Part shown: positions 42,201-51,327 of the stretch, in pieces
Numbering within the stretch: position 1 is the stretch's first letter
Layout of the letters: every line of letters begins with the position of its first letter
DNA from: Owenia fusiformis
Taxonomy: Eukaryota; Annelida; Polychaeta; Sabellida; Oweniidae
Direction of reading: 5' to 3'
Assembly: GCA_903813345.2 (NCBI GenBank)
Contig: CAIIXF020000010.1
Coordinates: 6,625,169 to 6,689,168, forward strand
DNA length: 64,000 nt
Notes under the pieces: generated by a model
What the model was told of the DNA's origin: nothing
Seen by the model: only the letters and a program-made list of their open reading frames with translations
Databases searched by the model: none
Translations under genes and position numbers: made by a program

Positions 42201-45200
42201 ACATTATTGCAGCCACATTACAGTAAGTATAACCACATTATTGCAGCCATATTACAGCAAGTATAACCTCATTATTGCAGCCACATTACTGTTAGTATAA
42301 CCACATTATTGCAGCCACATTACAGTAAGTATAACCACATTATTGCAGCCATATTACAGCAAGTATAACCACATTATTGCAGCCATATTTTTGCAAGTAT
42401 AGCCACATTATTGCAGCCACATTACTGCAAGTATAACCACATTATTGCAGCCACATTACTTTAAGTATAACCACATTATTGCAGCCACATTACTGTAAGT
42501 ATAACCACATTATTGCAGCCATATTACTGTAAGTATAACCACATTATTGCAGCCATATTACTGCAAGTATAACCACATTATTGCAGCCACATTACTGCAA
42601 GTATAACCACATTATTGCAGCCATATTACTTTAAGTATTACCACATTATTGCAGCCATATTACTTTAAGTATAACCACATTATTGCAGCCACATTACTGC
42701 AAGTATAACCACATTATTGCAGCCATATTACAGCAAGTATAACCACATTATTGCAGCCATATTACTGCAAGTATAACCACATTATTGCAGCCACATTACT
42801 GCAAGTATAACCACATTATTGCAGCCACATTACTAAGTATAACCACATTATTGCAGTCACATTACTGTAAGTATAACCACATTATTGCAGCCACATTACT
42901 TCAAGTATAACCACATTATTGCAGCCACATTACTGCAAGTATAACCACATTATTGCAGCCACATTACTGCAAGTATAACCACATTACTGCAAGTATAACC
43001 ACATTACTGCAGCCACATTACTGCAAGTATAACCACATTATTGCAGCCACATTACTGCAAGTATAACCACATTACTGCAAGTATAACCACATTACTGCAG
43101 CCACATTACTGCAAGTATAACCACATTACTGCAAGTATAACCACATTATTGCAGCCACATTACTGTGGCTAGCTTGAGGGAGGACATGTACACAGAGAGA
43201 AACTCCTGATATTAAATGAATTAATAATCCTTGATGTATTGTAATGTTACTATTTCTTGGTGCTGACATGATAAAAAGTGTTGTGTAGCTAGACAGGTAT
43301 TTAATAGAAAGAGTAGTATAAGAAACAGATATAGAATACAGGTTTACTATCTGGAGTCTTATAATATGGTATTTGATTGTAAATGATTATAACAGTAATG
43401 TCTGTTTGGATAAGTTACCTCAGTGGCTTCATCTTTTTTTTTAAAATCATTATATGAAAATTAAAATATGAAAAAAGCTACATGGTACCTTTAATAATGA
43501 GAAATGCACAAATAAATAAATATGGTAAATCGTACGTACCATGTCCTGACTAGAGAGCAGCAGTTTCACAGACTTTTCAGTTCCTGTTACTTCTGATCCA
43601 AACTCCACGAAACCTGAAAACACAGAGCTACACTGTAACATATCTATAAGCTTCATGTATAAAAGAGAGGTTTGGCACAAAGGGTTATAACTAAAATGTA
43701 TCTGCAGCCGCATCTCGTTTCAATTGAACTGCTAGGCATAAATCTGATGAATGACTTTCGGATTTTAGATACCTTGAACCAAAAACGTTGTACAAAACCT
43801 CTAATGTGAAAAAGTCTACATACACTATTCCTCCACTGTTTTACATTGTAGGGTTCATGAGTTAAAAATAATATAGGTTCAAGTAAATATTCAATTATAA
43901 ATATCTTACCGCTGTCAATGCTGAATATATCATCAAGAAGTCCCTCATATGTCATCTGCGAACACAAGGGTGTCACAAAGTCGATATCTGAAGATGAAAA
44001 AACAATACTTTTCAGATCTTAAACTAACTTTGACAAAAATAATGGGTTCAATATCGAGAATGTTATATCAGTTGCAGCATAATCTACTTCAGTATCTAGA
44101 AATGTAGCCTTTTCTTAACTTTTTATTTTGCAGTTCTCAAAAATAATTGTAGCATGTTCATATGTGGTTTTACCTCTGTCTATGAGGAAGAGGTTTCCAA
44201 TATCATGATTGATTTGTTTTGGTTCATCATACTCAAACATGGTCTGCATTAACTCAAACACCATCTGAAAAATAACATCATGAATAATGTCAATGGTTGA
44301 ATAAAATGGTTGACATGTAATTATTTATGTCAATGGTTGAAATAATGGCAATGGTTGTTGAAGTAAATAGTCAACAATTGAAAATGTATCTTTGGTTGAA
44401 ATAATTAAAAATCAAAATCAAATAATAGACTGTCACTTATTGAAAAAAAATTCAGTGGTTACAAAATGTCACTTAAATATTTCAAATAACTTTTTCAAAG
44501 AAAGTGACTCTCATGTGTCATGGAATTGATTTCTAATTGAAAAATCTGAAAACAATTGATCAGTAAACAAGTTGATCATACCTTGGAATTCTTGCCATGT
44601 CCATAGACATTTGGAATGATGCCGAAGTATGTTTGAAGGTTGACAAGGGACTTGGCTATAGTGTGGCTCCAACTCTGATCCCCATCCTACATTGTAAATA
44701 AGGATTTTATATCACATTTGTACTTGCAAACAATATATAACTTTATTATGTATTGTACATGTGAACAATGTGGCACTATTATACTTGTGAACAACACATC
44801 ACCTCATACAAATAAACAATATGGCACTACCTACTTGTAAACAATACATCACTGCACTATAATATATGTAAACAATACACATGTAATACTGCCATTCATA
44901 AGGCACACAGAATAAAGTCAAATTAGTGATACATGGATTGTTCAAAATATATTTAAGCATATTCAGGTAAGAATGATTCTAATATAAAAATACATGTAGT
45001 AGAAACCTTGAAAAACTGTATCTGTATTTCAATCAGATTTATTTATTTCTAAAATCAAAAATGCAAACTGGAAATTTTGCACCTAGCTTACTTCTAAGAA
45101 ACTGGAGAGAACACTAATGTAATATACTAGAGTAATAGATCAGCTTACCATTAAACAGGATCTTGTGAACTCTGGTAGTTCTAGTGATACAAGGTCCGTG

Positions 45201-48200
45201 TCAAGAGGTATGAAGTCTAGCTGGAATTCTTCTATTGTGACATAACCGTGTACACCTTCCTGCTCCAGAATCTGCTCACAGACATGAAGCTGGAGACAAA
45301 AATGTTTCGTCTGTGTTAATCATGGGGTCATTAACAGAAACTTCGTAAAGTTACAAATTAGTAAATCAACTGTTGTAACCATGGATATAATGACGTCACA
45401 GTAAGAGAACAATGGGTTTTATGAATTCTTAACTTTAAGAACTTTCTGTTAATGCCCCCCACGTTAATAGGGCTCTCAAAGGGTAATTTATTTCTTATGA
45501 TCCTTATACTGAGCCCGAGACATTTCCACCACCCTTTGTAGAGTTATACAAGTGGTCTTCAAGACAACAGAAATACTTCAACCTCCATGTGTTCAAGATC
45601 TCTAATGATACATGAATGTAAATAAATCGTTCACTAGAAAAGACATTTAAATACATGCGGTCAAGTATTGACTTTAATCATTATAAATATCCAGTACAGA
45701 TTTTAAACAACTCTTCATTAATAGACTTAAAAATATGCGATGTTTAGAAATGACATTTATTAGTAAATTACTAAATTGTACTCTCTGATGGAAAAATACC
45801 CATTGTCAATAGTTGTAGAGGAGCGAGGTCACTTTGATTTTAACAGAAATTATATAATAAGAACATGGGATCAGGGCAAATTGCCAAAGGGCATTATATG
45901 AGGAAACTTTAATATGAAGATAATATGTGGTCAATTATACATCCATAAGTGTGTCATGGATACAATTTGTACAAATATTATATTGTTTTAATGAAATAAA
46001 TTTAAAAAAATAAAATATATATCTGTTCTCTTGGTAAATGATGGTTTCATTTGTGAGAAGTGTTGACTTTCACCTGAAATTCAAGTGAACAACAAATCAA
46101 CATTTTCAGATTAAAACGGGAGGATGGAGGTGATTAAATAATAATGAAGCTATTCATTTTTCCACAACTCTTAACATTTGGATGCCATCCTTTACCTTTC
46201 TTGGCACCATGAGTATCTTGTACTTCTTCTGCACTGAGTCCACTGCAATATCAGCATTGATGTGGTCTGCAACCTGCTTCATTGTGAGCATCTCAGGACG
46301 CACCAGATATATACGCCTGAAACATGAAAAACTTAATTAAGAAACATCTCTCATAGAGACTTACACATGTATCTTGCGATCATTTTATCTTATGAAAACC
46401 TATATCTTATAGTGAACCATTTATCTTATGGTTGGTGGACCTGACTTTATCTTATGATCTCCTATTAGAGAAATAAAGGTGGCAATAATAAGGGAATAAT
46501 AAAAAATAATGAAAAGGGAAAACAATGGAGTAAAAAAGGAGGAACGTGGAAGTAATGAAGAATATGAAGAATGAGAAAGGAATAAGTTGAAGACAACAAG
46601 AGAAGGAGAGAAATCCAAAATAAATCTAGAAACTGAAGTCTAAATTAATCAATTTGTTAGTCGCTGAAAAAGGGAATAAAATAGAGTACTAATAATTAAT
46701 ACTTACTGGCCACTACCTTGGACACACTTCAACTTTGGCTCTAACTTGAAGATTTTCTCAATACCATTTTCCTGAAAAAATTCATAAAATATATTGACCT
46801 ACATGTATATTATTCTAGTAATTAAATTCACCTTAAAAAATATGAATGTAACTTGATTTGCAACCGATTTATAGTTATTTGGTATTTGGTACTGGGAAGG
46901 GGAAGAGGTACTTCTGGGAAAATCTGTGGTAGCACGACTGATTTGTTTTTAATGACATTTCACACAAATCCACTGGGCAGTGTCATATTTTTATCAGCAG
47001 GAGTAGCACAATATGACACCATTCAATCAAATGACCTTTGTTTTCCCATGAAGTTAGAGGCTAAAAAGTTGACACTAGGGTTTGTTGCCCACTCTGTAGT
47101 ACCTGTACATAAATGACTTACCTTGAGTTAAGATACCCCTGCTATTCTATCCAAGGGTCTCATAAATACTCACCTTGAGTAAAGATGCCCCTGCTATTCG
47201 ATCCAATGGTCTCATAAATGACTTACCTTGAGTAAAGATGCCCCTCCTATTCTATCCAAGGGTCTCATAAATGACTAACCTTGAGTAAAGATGCCCCTGC
47301 TATTTGATCCAAGGGTCTCATAAATGACTAACCTTGAGTAAAGATGCCCCTGCTATTCGATCCAAGGGTCTCATAAGAGATGGCTCTATCACAAGATCTT
47401 TTTTACCTGGCATCTAAAATAAAATAAAACAGTTCAAGTTATACTTATTGAGATTGTGCATTCTATTAGAAAGCTGTAAAACCATTACAATAGGTACAAT
47501 TATTGGTATATCATGTAAGTATTCTTTTTAATTTACAAAAGCGTATGGGACACTAGAATTGCTCCAATTACTTGATGGAAAAACTTTCTAAATTTCCAAT
47601 ACAATTCCCTTCAATAACTGATATGTCTGCCAGGTGCAAGGTCAAGCTCGTGGAATGAGCACCTTTTGCAGTATACATCCCATCTACAATGTTATTGAAA
47701 ACCTGTAATTCCCAAAGGTGGGTAAATGTACATGTACTTGGTTGTTCTAAGAATCACTCAATATACATGTACATGTAACTACAAATGAAACCACAGTCTA
47801 GTTGCTGTGCATTTGCAAACTGTAGTTTTTTTTAAATACTGAATCAATGAAATTGATACTGTGGACAATATCAATAATTGTGGGTGATGGGTGTGTACAT
47901 GACGCACAAAGGGTCAAAATGTAAGTTCTAAAATACATGTATTATTGATGGAGCCAATTGGTATTTCGCCATAGCCACAGCCATCTTGAACATGTCCTAG
48001 CCTCTTTTGCTATAGATGTGCTGGCTCCATTCCTTCTAGCTGCAGGTATTTCCAATGACTGTCAGTTCAACCATTCAAGTTGTGATTGCCCCCCCCCTAC
48101 CAAGCAGCAAAGGCTACACTGTACACATTATGCATAGCCGTAGGCAGCGGGGGTTCGGTGGGTTCGAACGAACCCCCGGTCAGGATTTCCCAAAATATCA

Positions 48201-50669
48201 TTTTGCGAAAAAATGCATATAACCAGAAACATTAAATCACTTTGCTATTTGAAAACTACATATATGAGCAGTAAATGAATTGATATTTGTTATGGTGAAC
48301 ACGAAAGCCTTATTTTGTTAAAAACATGTCATAGTGAAGTTACACTTCCCTCAAAACGTTTGGCAACCTTAGGCACGGGGTGAGATTTAATTTTGGGAAG
48401 ACCCCAGAGCATGAGATTTTACATTTAGAAATAACGATAATTTCGTACAATTAACTTAAAAGCTGCATCTTCTCGGACAAAATAACCCATCTTGGGCAAT
48501 GGCTAAATCAGTCCTTTGTAGGAATTTTGTTTTAAGCCAGTTCTGGTCCAATACGAAGTTATTGAAAGTTATTGAAAACAATTCAGACGTCCCATACTCC
48601 GAATACTCCATCGAATAAAAATCTGGAATAGTCGTAATATTGATGAAACACATGTTCTTTCCAATGTGTACATCTTTGTTTTGTTTTATTTCAATTAACT
48701 TAATTGGGACGGCCCCGAGGCTTGCAGGTCCCCGCCTTAAATAATTCAAAACGTTCTGAAATGAATTATTTAAAAGCGAATATCATTTATAAACACAAGC
48801 ATTTGTTCAATTTATTCACTCTTTCATTTGTTCAGTATTTATTTACCCATCACTTTTCCAAAGAAAAATCAATCATTGCAAAAAACGATTTTTTTCAGAT
48901 ACACTCCACTTATCTAAGAGATTGTATAGAATTCAAATTTTTATCGTTCCAGTTTACTTGCTCTCCATTTTCATGTTAAAGAGAGAATCAGATATAGTGA
49001 GCAGGCTAAACAAAAACTTGTTCCAATTTTAGAATATTTCTGGCTCATGTCGTTCCTTTTCAAGTCTATTTCCAAAAATCACAAAAGTGCATACTTTATT
49101 CCAGGAAAACTAAAGATTTTTACAATAATGTATTATTTTTCTTTAAGAATGGTTACCTTTTGGGAGATATTGTATTTGATATTGTAAGGAATGGATTGGT
49201 AGGTCAATTATACATGTTGCTTGTAATTTTTTACCCCAGATTCTGCCTCAATGTCATTATATTTTTAGCGAATAAATTACATAATAAAAAAACATTGAAA
49301 AATCATATGGTATTAATCTTATATTAATCAAATAATGAAGGCCTAATTAGTTATCAAACCGTCTGAACTTAACACAATAAGTTTTATATTCGAACAGTCG
49401 CTTGTATTTATATATGATTTATATCCACCAAAACGTTTTTATTATCAATTGCAGTCGATTTGCTCCGGGGACTTACCACTGAGCTCCGGGGACGTCTAAA
49501 GAAATATTTTTAACTTTTTAAAACAAAGCATAACCGAGACCCACTTATATGAATAATATATATTTTCATCAGCAATACGACTATCCCGGATAGTTTAAAA
49601 AGCCTTCGTGTAAACGTTGTAAAAAGTTATCCTAGAAGAACGATCTTTCGGAGTATAGGGTGTTTGCGCCAATTTCAATAACCTTGAATTTGATCCGAAC
49701 TGGCTTCCAACAAAATTGTGCGAAATAGTTGATATTTATTGGAAACAAATCATGCTCCAGAGTCTTCCAGAAATCAGACGAAATAATGGTGGATTCGGGG
49801 CACATCAGATTTCAGGATATGTATTCACTAAAAGATTCACTGAAAAATATTTTGATGCAGAAAATTAATTATAAGTTGTCTGACTTTTTTGCACGTTGCC
49901 TGTTTATTTTGTGAACATTAAAGTTACAAAGCTGAAGGTCATTTTTGAAAATCATTTTTATGTCCTTTGTTATTTCAATGGAAGAGGTTTCTTGATGAAG
50001 CCTATTACTTCCAGACTTTGCTTAACGTAAATAAAGACATCATTTTTGTTAAATAAAATTCAATTGTAGAGCCCATGACTTAATGAAGGTATTAAAATGA
50101 ATTATATTTCCCCTCCCAAAATAGTTTTTTCTTTACAAATAAGAATTCAAACTTAAAGGTGCTTTAATACATAACCCAATGGGTTAGTTAGGATTGCCAA
50201 ACTTTTGGAAGGGGTGTAATTGTGTACATAATGCATTATTTGAGGAACCCTTATGAAGGGGGGGGGGGGGTGATTTGTGAATAACATAAAAATAGAACCC
50301 CCGGTCACCAAATCCTGGCTACGCCACTGTTATGTACCGTATCTAAATTCCATAAATACATGTACATACAAGTCTTTGCTAAAAAAAAAATAACTCGAAT
50401 CAACACAATTGACAAAAGATTAAGTTTTTGTTTGTAACTTGCTGCATGAATTCCAATGATGTTCCAATGAACAAAATTTTCATAATTTTATTTCCAAAAT
50501 ATTTTACATAAGCATTGATATGAGATACATTGAAGTAATCGGTGATGCTTCTCTTATATTTAAGTTATGCACTAACCGACTTAAGTAGGTCCACAAGCTC
50601 TCCTCGAGCCATTTGCCTCAAAACTTCAACATCGGGAAACCCGGAAATAGATTTTCCGGGCGCAGCCAT
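18272..50669 (-). CDS. VPS33B: VPS33B, Sec1/Munc18-family vesicle fusion protein (19 coding exons)
   Basis: VPS33B is an SM-family protein that, with VIPAS39, guides SNARE-mediated fusion in endosomal, lysosome-related and apical traffic. I joined these exons on the minus strand: 50577-50669, 47333-47413, 46707-46771, 46196-46316, 45149-45289, 44582-44686, 44174-44264, 43910-43987, 43540-43613, 31444-31530, 31080-31173, 30587-30664, 25945-26009, 24263-24364, 20702-20887, 19908-20009, 19564-19663, 19024-19143, 18272-18354. All introns are GT-AG, phases match throughout, and the total is 1866 nt (621 aa; the human protein is about 617). Landmarks are PGKKDL near residue 33, IPLDTDLVSLELPEF, LCSQMTYEGLLDD, SFQAISKKLNL (near 476-486), YVYSGAYTPI (near 505-514) and IGGCTYSEIAALRYLG. 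These match VPS33B rather than VPS33A. The start ATG follows a CCGGAA-rich leader. Introns 9, 12 and 14 contain other genes; exons 2 and 18 have copied edges. Confidence 0.95.
19101..19312. repeat. Tandem duplication of the VPS33B exon 18 acceptor edge
   Basis: The 5' part of exon 18 and its splice acceptor (from 19101) recur as a second copy from 19195 and a partial third from 19290, with a period of about 95 bp. The second copy keeps GGTCTAGAGAATGGATTGAA and a usable acceptor (CACCTTAG before GTAAAGG on the minus strand). It lies in intron 17. Confidence 0.85.
20083..20258. mobile_element. Short inverted-repeat element (AGTGGAACACC theme)
   Basis: The left end is CAGTGTAATCAAAGTGGAAC and the right end is complementary in outline (GTTCCACTTAGACAGG then TTTTATTACAC). 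Inside, AGTGGAACACC recurs directly. It is related in style to the CAGTAAAACCTG family and lies in VPS33B intron 15. Confidence 0.5.
22397..23951 (+). CDS. DXD-motif glycosyltransferase, type II Golgi membrane protein (2 exons)
   Basis: The exons are 22397-22925 and 23491-23951, joined at GCAATATTAG|gtacat...ttttcag|AATATGG, giving 990 nt (329 aa). Residues about 7-26 form a single hydrophobic signal anchor after a short basic tail, typical of type II Golgi enzymes. NIVHFVWFG (near 90) followed by the spliced stretch EYGGIYLDTDV (177-187) is the signature of the sugar-binding DXD glycosyltransferase family (Gly_transf_sug, the group that includes alpha-1,4-galactosyltransferase and bacterial relatives); D184-T185-D186 is the metal and nucleotide-sugar site. 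Only the correct splice restores EYGG-IYLDTD; reading through gives a stop. The donor sugar and acceptor cannot be told. The gene lies entirely in VPS33B intron 14 on the opposite strand. It has only one intron, unlike its host. Confidence 0.85.
23955..24240. repeat. Degenerate tandem repeat after the glycosyltransferase stop
   Basis: Variants of AGGAATCCCCTGATAT recur about every 25-30 bases, starting a few bases after the stop codon, so they may form the 3' UTR. They are too diverged for an exact unit. Confidence 0.5.
24447..24715. mobile_element. Inverted-repeat MITE inside a TGTAT microsatellite
   Basis: CAGTGATCTCCCCAGGA at 24493 is matched by the complement of CAGTGGTCTCCCCAGCA ending at 24696. 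Both sides are (TATTG)n microsatellite, so the element sits in, or duplicated, that simple repeat. The inside repeats GGGTGGGTGCAAA/GGGTGCA. It lies 83 bases upstream (in the VPS33B sense) of exon 14. Confidence 0.7.
25150..25745. mobile_element. TTAA-flanked foldback element (piggyBac-like MITE)
   Basis: The ends are TTAAAGGGATATTCC (25150) and GGAATGTCCCTTTAA (25745), with TTAA at both tips. The arms pair over about 200 bases each (for example GAGAGTTGATGACATCACTTCCTGA in the right arm has its complement in the left), though diverged. TTAA tips suggest piggyBac-type insertion. It lies in VPS33B intron 13, and the 137-codon frame at 24781-25194 runs into it by chance. Confidence 0.7.
25766..25880. 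mobile_element. Fragment of the CAGTAAAACCTG inverted-repeat family
   Basis: It carries GTGAACACC-type internal repeats and the intact right end CAGGTTTTACTG followed by TA; the left end is eroded. It is the same family as 17830-17993 and lies 65 bases from VPS33B exon 13. Confidence 0.55.
27081..29337 (+). CDS. Secreted SRCR-like and SUEL-lectin-like mosaic protein
   Basis: The main exon runs from ATG 27081 (an upstream in-frame ATG is at 27030) to 28686 and is proposed to splice to 29111-29337 (AAAA|gtaata...tttttag|ATGGG, phase compatible), about 610 aa. If unspliced it stops at 28712. From the 27081 Met, residues 1-20 are a hydrophobic signal peptide. Then come an SRCR-like domain (VRLVGG...GRLEV...GTWGTV, ICKKLGF, C...C.H.DDIGFEC), a cysteine-spaced middle, a segment like rhamnose-binding (SUEL) lectins (CPLNYQVKKITLRHG...C.GLRRC...FYVSC...TYNC), and a second SRCR-like stretch (LGCGPKDKHLDDCRI). 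The proposed tail is Cys-rich. AATAAA lies at 29455. It sits inside VPS33B intron 12 on the opposite strand. Extracellular recognition or scavenging is inferred; the SUEL call is tentative. Confidence 0.75.
29700..30252. mobile_element. Foldback element with about 150 bp arms
   Basis: The left arm (about 29700-29850) and right arm (about 30108-30252) are inverted copies, sharing GACAGTCATATGTT, CATATGTTAGGCCAAT and ACCTCCAGGAAAATCATTTC on opposite strands. A smaller palindrome (GAATAAGTGATTC / GAATCACTTATTC) sits inside. No coding capacity. It lies in VPS33B intron 12, downstream of the SRCR-like gene. Confidence 0.75.
30450..30562. repeat. Palindromic repeat beside VPS33B exon 12
   Basis: GGTAATATAATATTGAC and GTCAATATCATATTACC face each other around GAGCGCAGCGATCGAG, with further ACAATATGATATT/AATATCATATT copies outside. 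It ends 25 bases from the exon 12 splice donor. Confidence 0.65.
32834..33342. mobile_element. Foldback element with about 210 bp arms
   Basis: The outer ends CACTGATGATCCACTCGATTA and the complement of TAATCAAGTGGATCACCAGTG pair, as do inner blocks (CTTATTTCA...GCAGAATCCCAACGAC against GTGGGAATTCTGCC) up to GAGGAATTAAAT/ATTTAATTCCTC near the centre (about 33088). Overlapping frames on both strands here are mirror images, not genes. It lies in VPS33B intron 9. Confidence 0.8.
33593..34120. mobile_element. Foldback element next to the fibrinogen-domain gene
   Basis: The left end TGACACAATAAAAATGACAC is answered on the right by the complement of TGACACAAAAAGGATTACAC, followed on both sides by CCACC. 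Inner blocks ATTTATGAGCGTTACAA and TTGTAACGCTCATAAAAT also pair. It ends about 130 bases downstream (in gene sense) of the FReD gene stop. Confidence 0.75.
34248..37571 (-). CDS. Secreted protein with helical N-terminus and three fibrinogen-related domains
   Basis: Three minus-strand exons, 37559-37571, 36410-37099 and 34248-36292, join in phase (CTTC|gtaagt...ttccag|GCCTG; GATG|gtaagg...tatag|GATCT) into 2748 nt (915 aa). The splice of exon 1 to 2 completes a signal peptide ending near residue 22 (MGMLRLFACCLIFVILNG). Residues about 23-233 are charged, helix-rich and likely coiled coil. Three FReDs follow at about 238-455, 459-652 and 654-905. Each has a W(L)(I/M)VAxRFDGSVDF block, a GFGD(P/I)SGE-like block and an M(K/R)xxIRP ending. 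FReD2 has STWDSDND, the usual calcium-site region. FReDs bind glycans or acetyl groups in animal innate lectins (ficolins, tachylectins, FREPs); that role here is inference. The gene is nested in VPS33B intron 9 on the same strand. Confidence 0.88.
37572..39556. other. VPS33B intron 9 sequence without a recognised gene
   Basis: The promoter of the nested fibrinogen-domain gene should lie just above 37571, but I see no clear core motif. Two open frames of 115 and 148 codons (38324-38671 plus, 38651-39097 minus) have low-complexity AT-driven composition and no family resemblance. Confidence 0.4.
39557..39928. mobile_element. TTAA-flanked MITE, copy 1
   Basis: The ends are TTAA-AGAGAGAATCAGA and TTCAGATTCTGCCT-TTAA, an inverted repeat with TTAA tips. 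A close shorter copy lies at 48976-49248, sharing CACAAAAGTGCATACTTTAT and ATTGGTAGGTCAATTATACA. A piggyBac-like target is inferred from TTAA. Confidence 0.7.
40162..43165. repeat. 34 bp satellite array, about 88 copies, in VPS33B intron 9
   Basis: The unit contains AACCACATTATTGCAGCCAC followed by ATTACTGCAAGTAT. Copies differ mainly by CACATT/CATATT and by the variants CTGCAAG, CTGTAAG, CAGCAAG, TTTAAG; deletions give 17 bp half units near the right end (42970-43150). Variant types cluster in blocks (for example TGTTAG types at 41980-42300), as expected from unequal exchange. Frames such as 41407-41622 come from the array. It ends 375 bases from exon 9. Confidence 0.95.
47115..47390. repeat. 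Five-copy tandem duplication of the VPS33B exon 2 donor edge
   Basis: The last 40 or so bases of exon 2 plus its splice donor repeat downstream in intron 2 with a unit of about 53 bp; the exon itself is the first copy. On the minus strand the copies read CTCAAG|GTTAGT (true exon, 47333), GTTAGT, GTAAGT, GTGAGT and GTAAGT, so each keeps a plausible donor. An in-frame TGA after each donor means only the first splice gives full-length VPS33B. Confidence 0.9.
48129..50335. mobile_element. Possible composite element with CGTAGCC/CGTAGGC ends
   Basis: The left end (CATAGCCGTAGGCAGCGGGGG, then GAACCCCCGGTCAGGATTT) and right end (GAACCCCCGGTCACCAAATCCTGG, CTACGCCACTG) share an AACCCCCGGTCA block and GTAGC-type tips, and both are flanked by TTATG. 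If real, it is a 2.2 kb non-autonomous insert in VPS33B intron 1 that contains the second TTAA MITE. The two ends could instead be separate insertions. Confidence 0.35.
48976..49248. mobile_element. TTAA-flanked MITE, copy 2 (internally shortened)
   Basis: It starts TTAAAGAGAGAATCAGATATA and ends in AGATTCTGCCT without the final TTAA. It matches 39557-39928 along most of its length but lacks about 100 internal bases. Confidence 0.7.
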
Positions 50670-50740
50670 TTTGCCCAAAGTTCTCGGTAGGTGGCATTGC
50701 TAAACCGGAAACCTAAAGCCGGAAATAAGTTTCACGTGAG
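50670..50740. promoter_or_regulatory. Candidate bidirectional promoter between VPS33B and the PRMT gene
   Basis: The interval upstream of the VPS33B ATG has two CCGGAAA motifs (about 50705 and 50719), with two more CCGGAA/TTCCGG just inside exon 1 (50641, 50656). These are typical ETS/GABP-type boxes of CpG-poor housekeeping promoters. TCACGTGA lies at 50732-50739. The same bases include CAC|GTGAGT, a good plus-strand splice donor that could end a PRMT 5' UTR exon. Promoter function is inferred from position and motifs. Confidence 0.5.
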
Positions 50741-51159
50741 TACATCTTTCTGTCTGATTTTATGAAGACTAGTGATTCAAAATTGTCAAAAGTGATGTAT
50801 CTTGTTGATTATAATGAATTTTAAAAGGGAATGTATTTTTGACAGTATAGGTGTTTAGATATGGATTATAATTATGTCTACAATTTGAATTCATCAAATT
50901 ATCGCCCATCACTTTGAGTTTTCATATTCTAGATCTACATCTAAGGTATGATTTACATTTAGAGAGGCAAGCAGTTCAATGAGAAAAATAAGAGTTACCT
51001 CGTGAATGGGACAATCCCGAGCCTTTCAGATGGTAGTATACATTGAGTGAATTGAACCCCAACAGCTAATTTGCCCCGCCCGTGGCCCTGCCTCGTTAGA
51101 TCAAGGTCTCGGGGTAGTTATCAGAAATTTACACCAGGAAAATAAAAAATATCGTGTGA

Positions 51160-51327
51160 ATTTTAGAATTTTTTGAAGAAAGTAAGATAGCAGAGTCCAG
51201 CTGAGTTACATGTGCTAGCCAGATACAGACCTGGAAGGGAGTGTAATAAATTCAATGCCCATACAGCAATCGAACCCAGGCCCTTCCAATCCAGAGTCTG
51301 ATGCTCTACTGACTGAGCTATCAAGAC
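51160..51327 (-). mobile_element. tRNA-derived SINE
   Basis: On the minus strand the head reads like a tRNA: TAGCTCAGTCAGTAGAGCAT (A box) and GGGTTCGATTGC (B box, 51266-51277) at normal spacing. No acceptor stem forms at the 3' side, so it is a SINE head, not a tRNA gene. The body continues to an A/T-rich tail near 51160. A body fragment (GCCAGATACAGACCT...AAGGGAGTGT) recurs at about 51556-51585. Confidence 0.75.

Noticed and set aside
40162-43165. Regular repeat array that could suggest a CRISPR
   Set aside because: The 34 bp units are contiguous with no unique spacers, and the context is a eukaryotic intron.
51263-51327. tRNA gene
   Set aside because: A and B boxes are present but the acceptor stem does not close, and the sequence continues into a SINE body.
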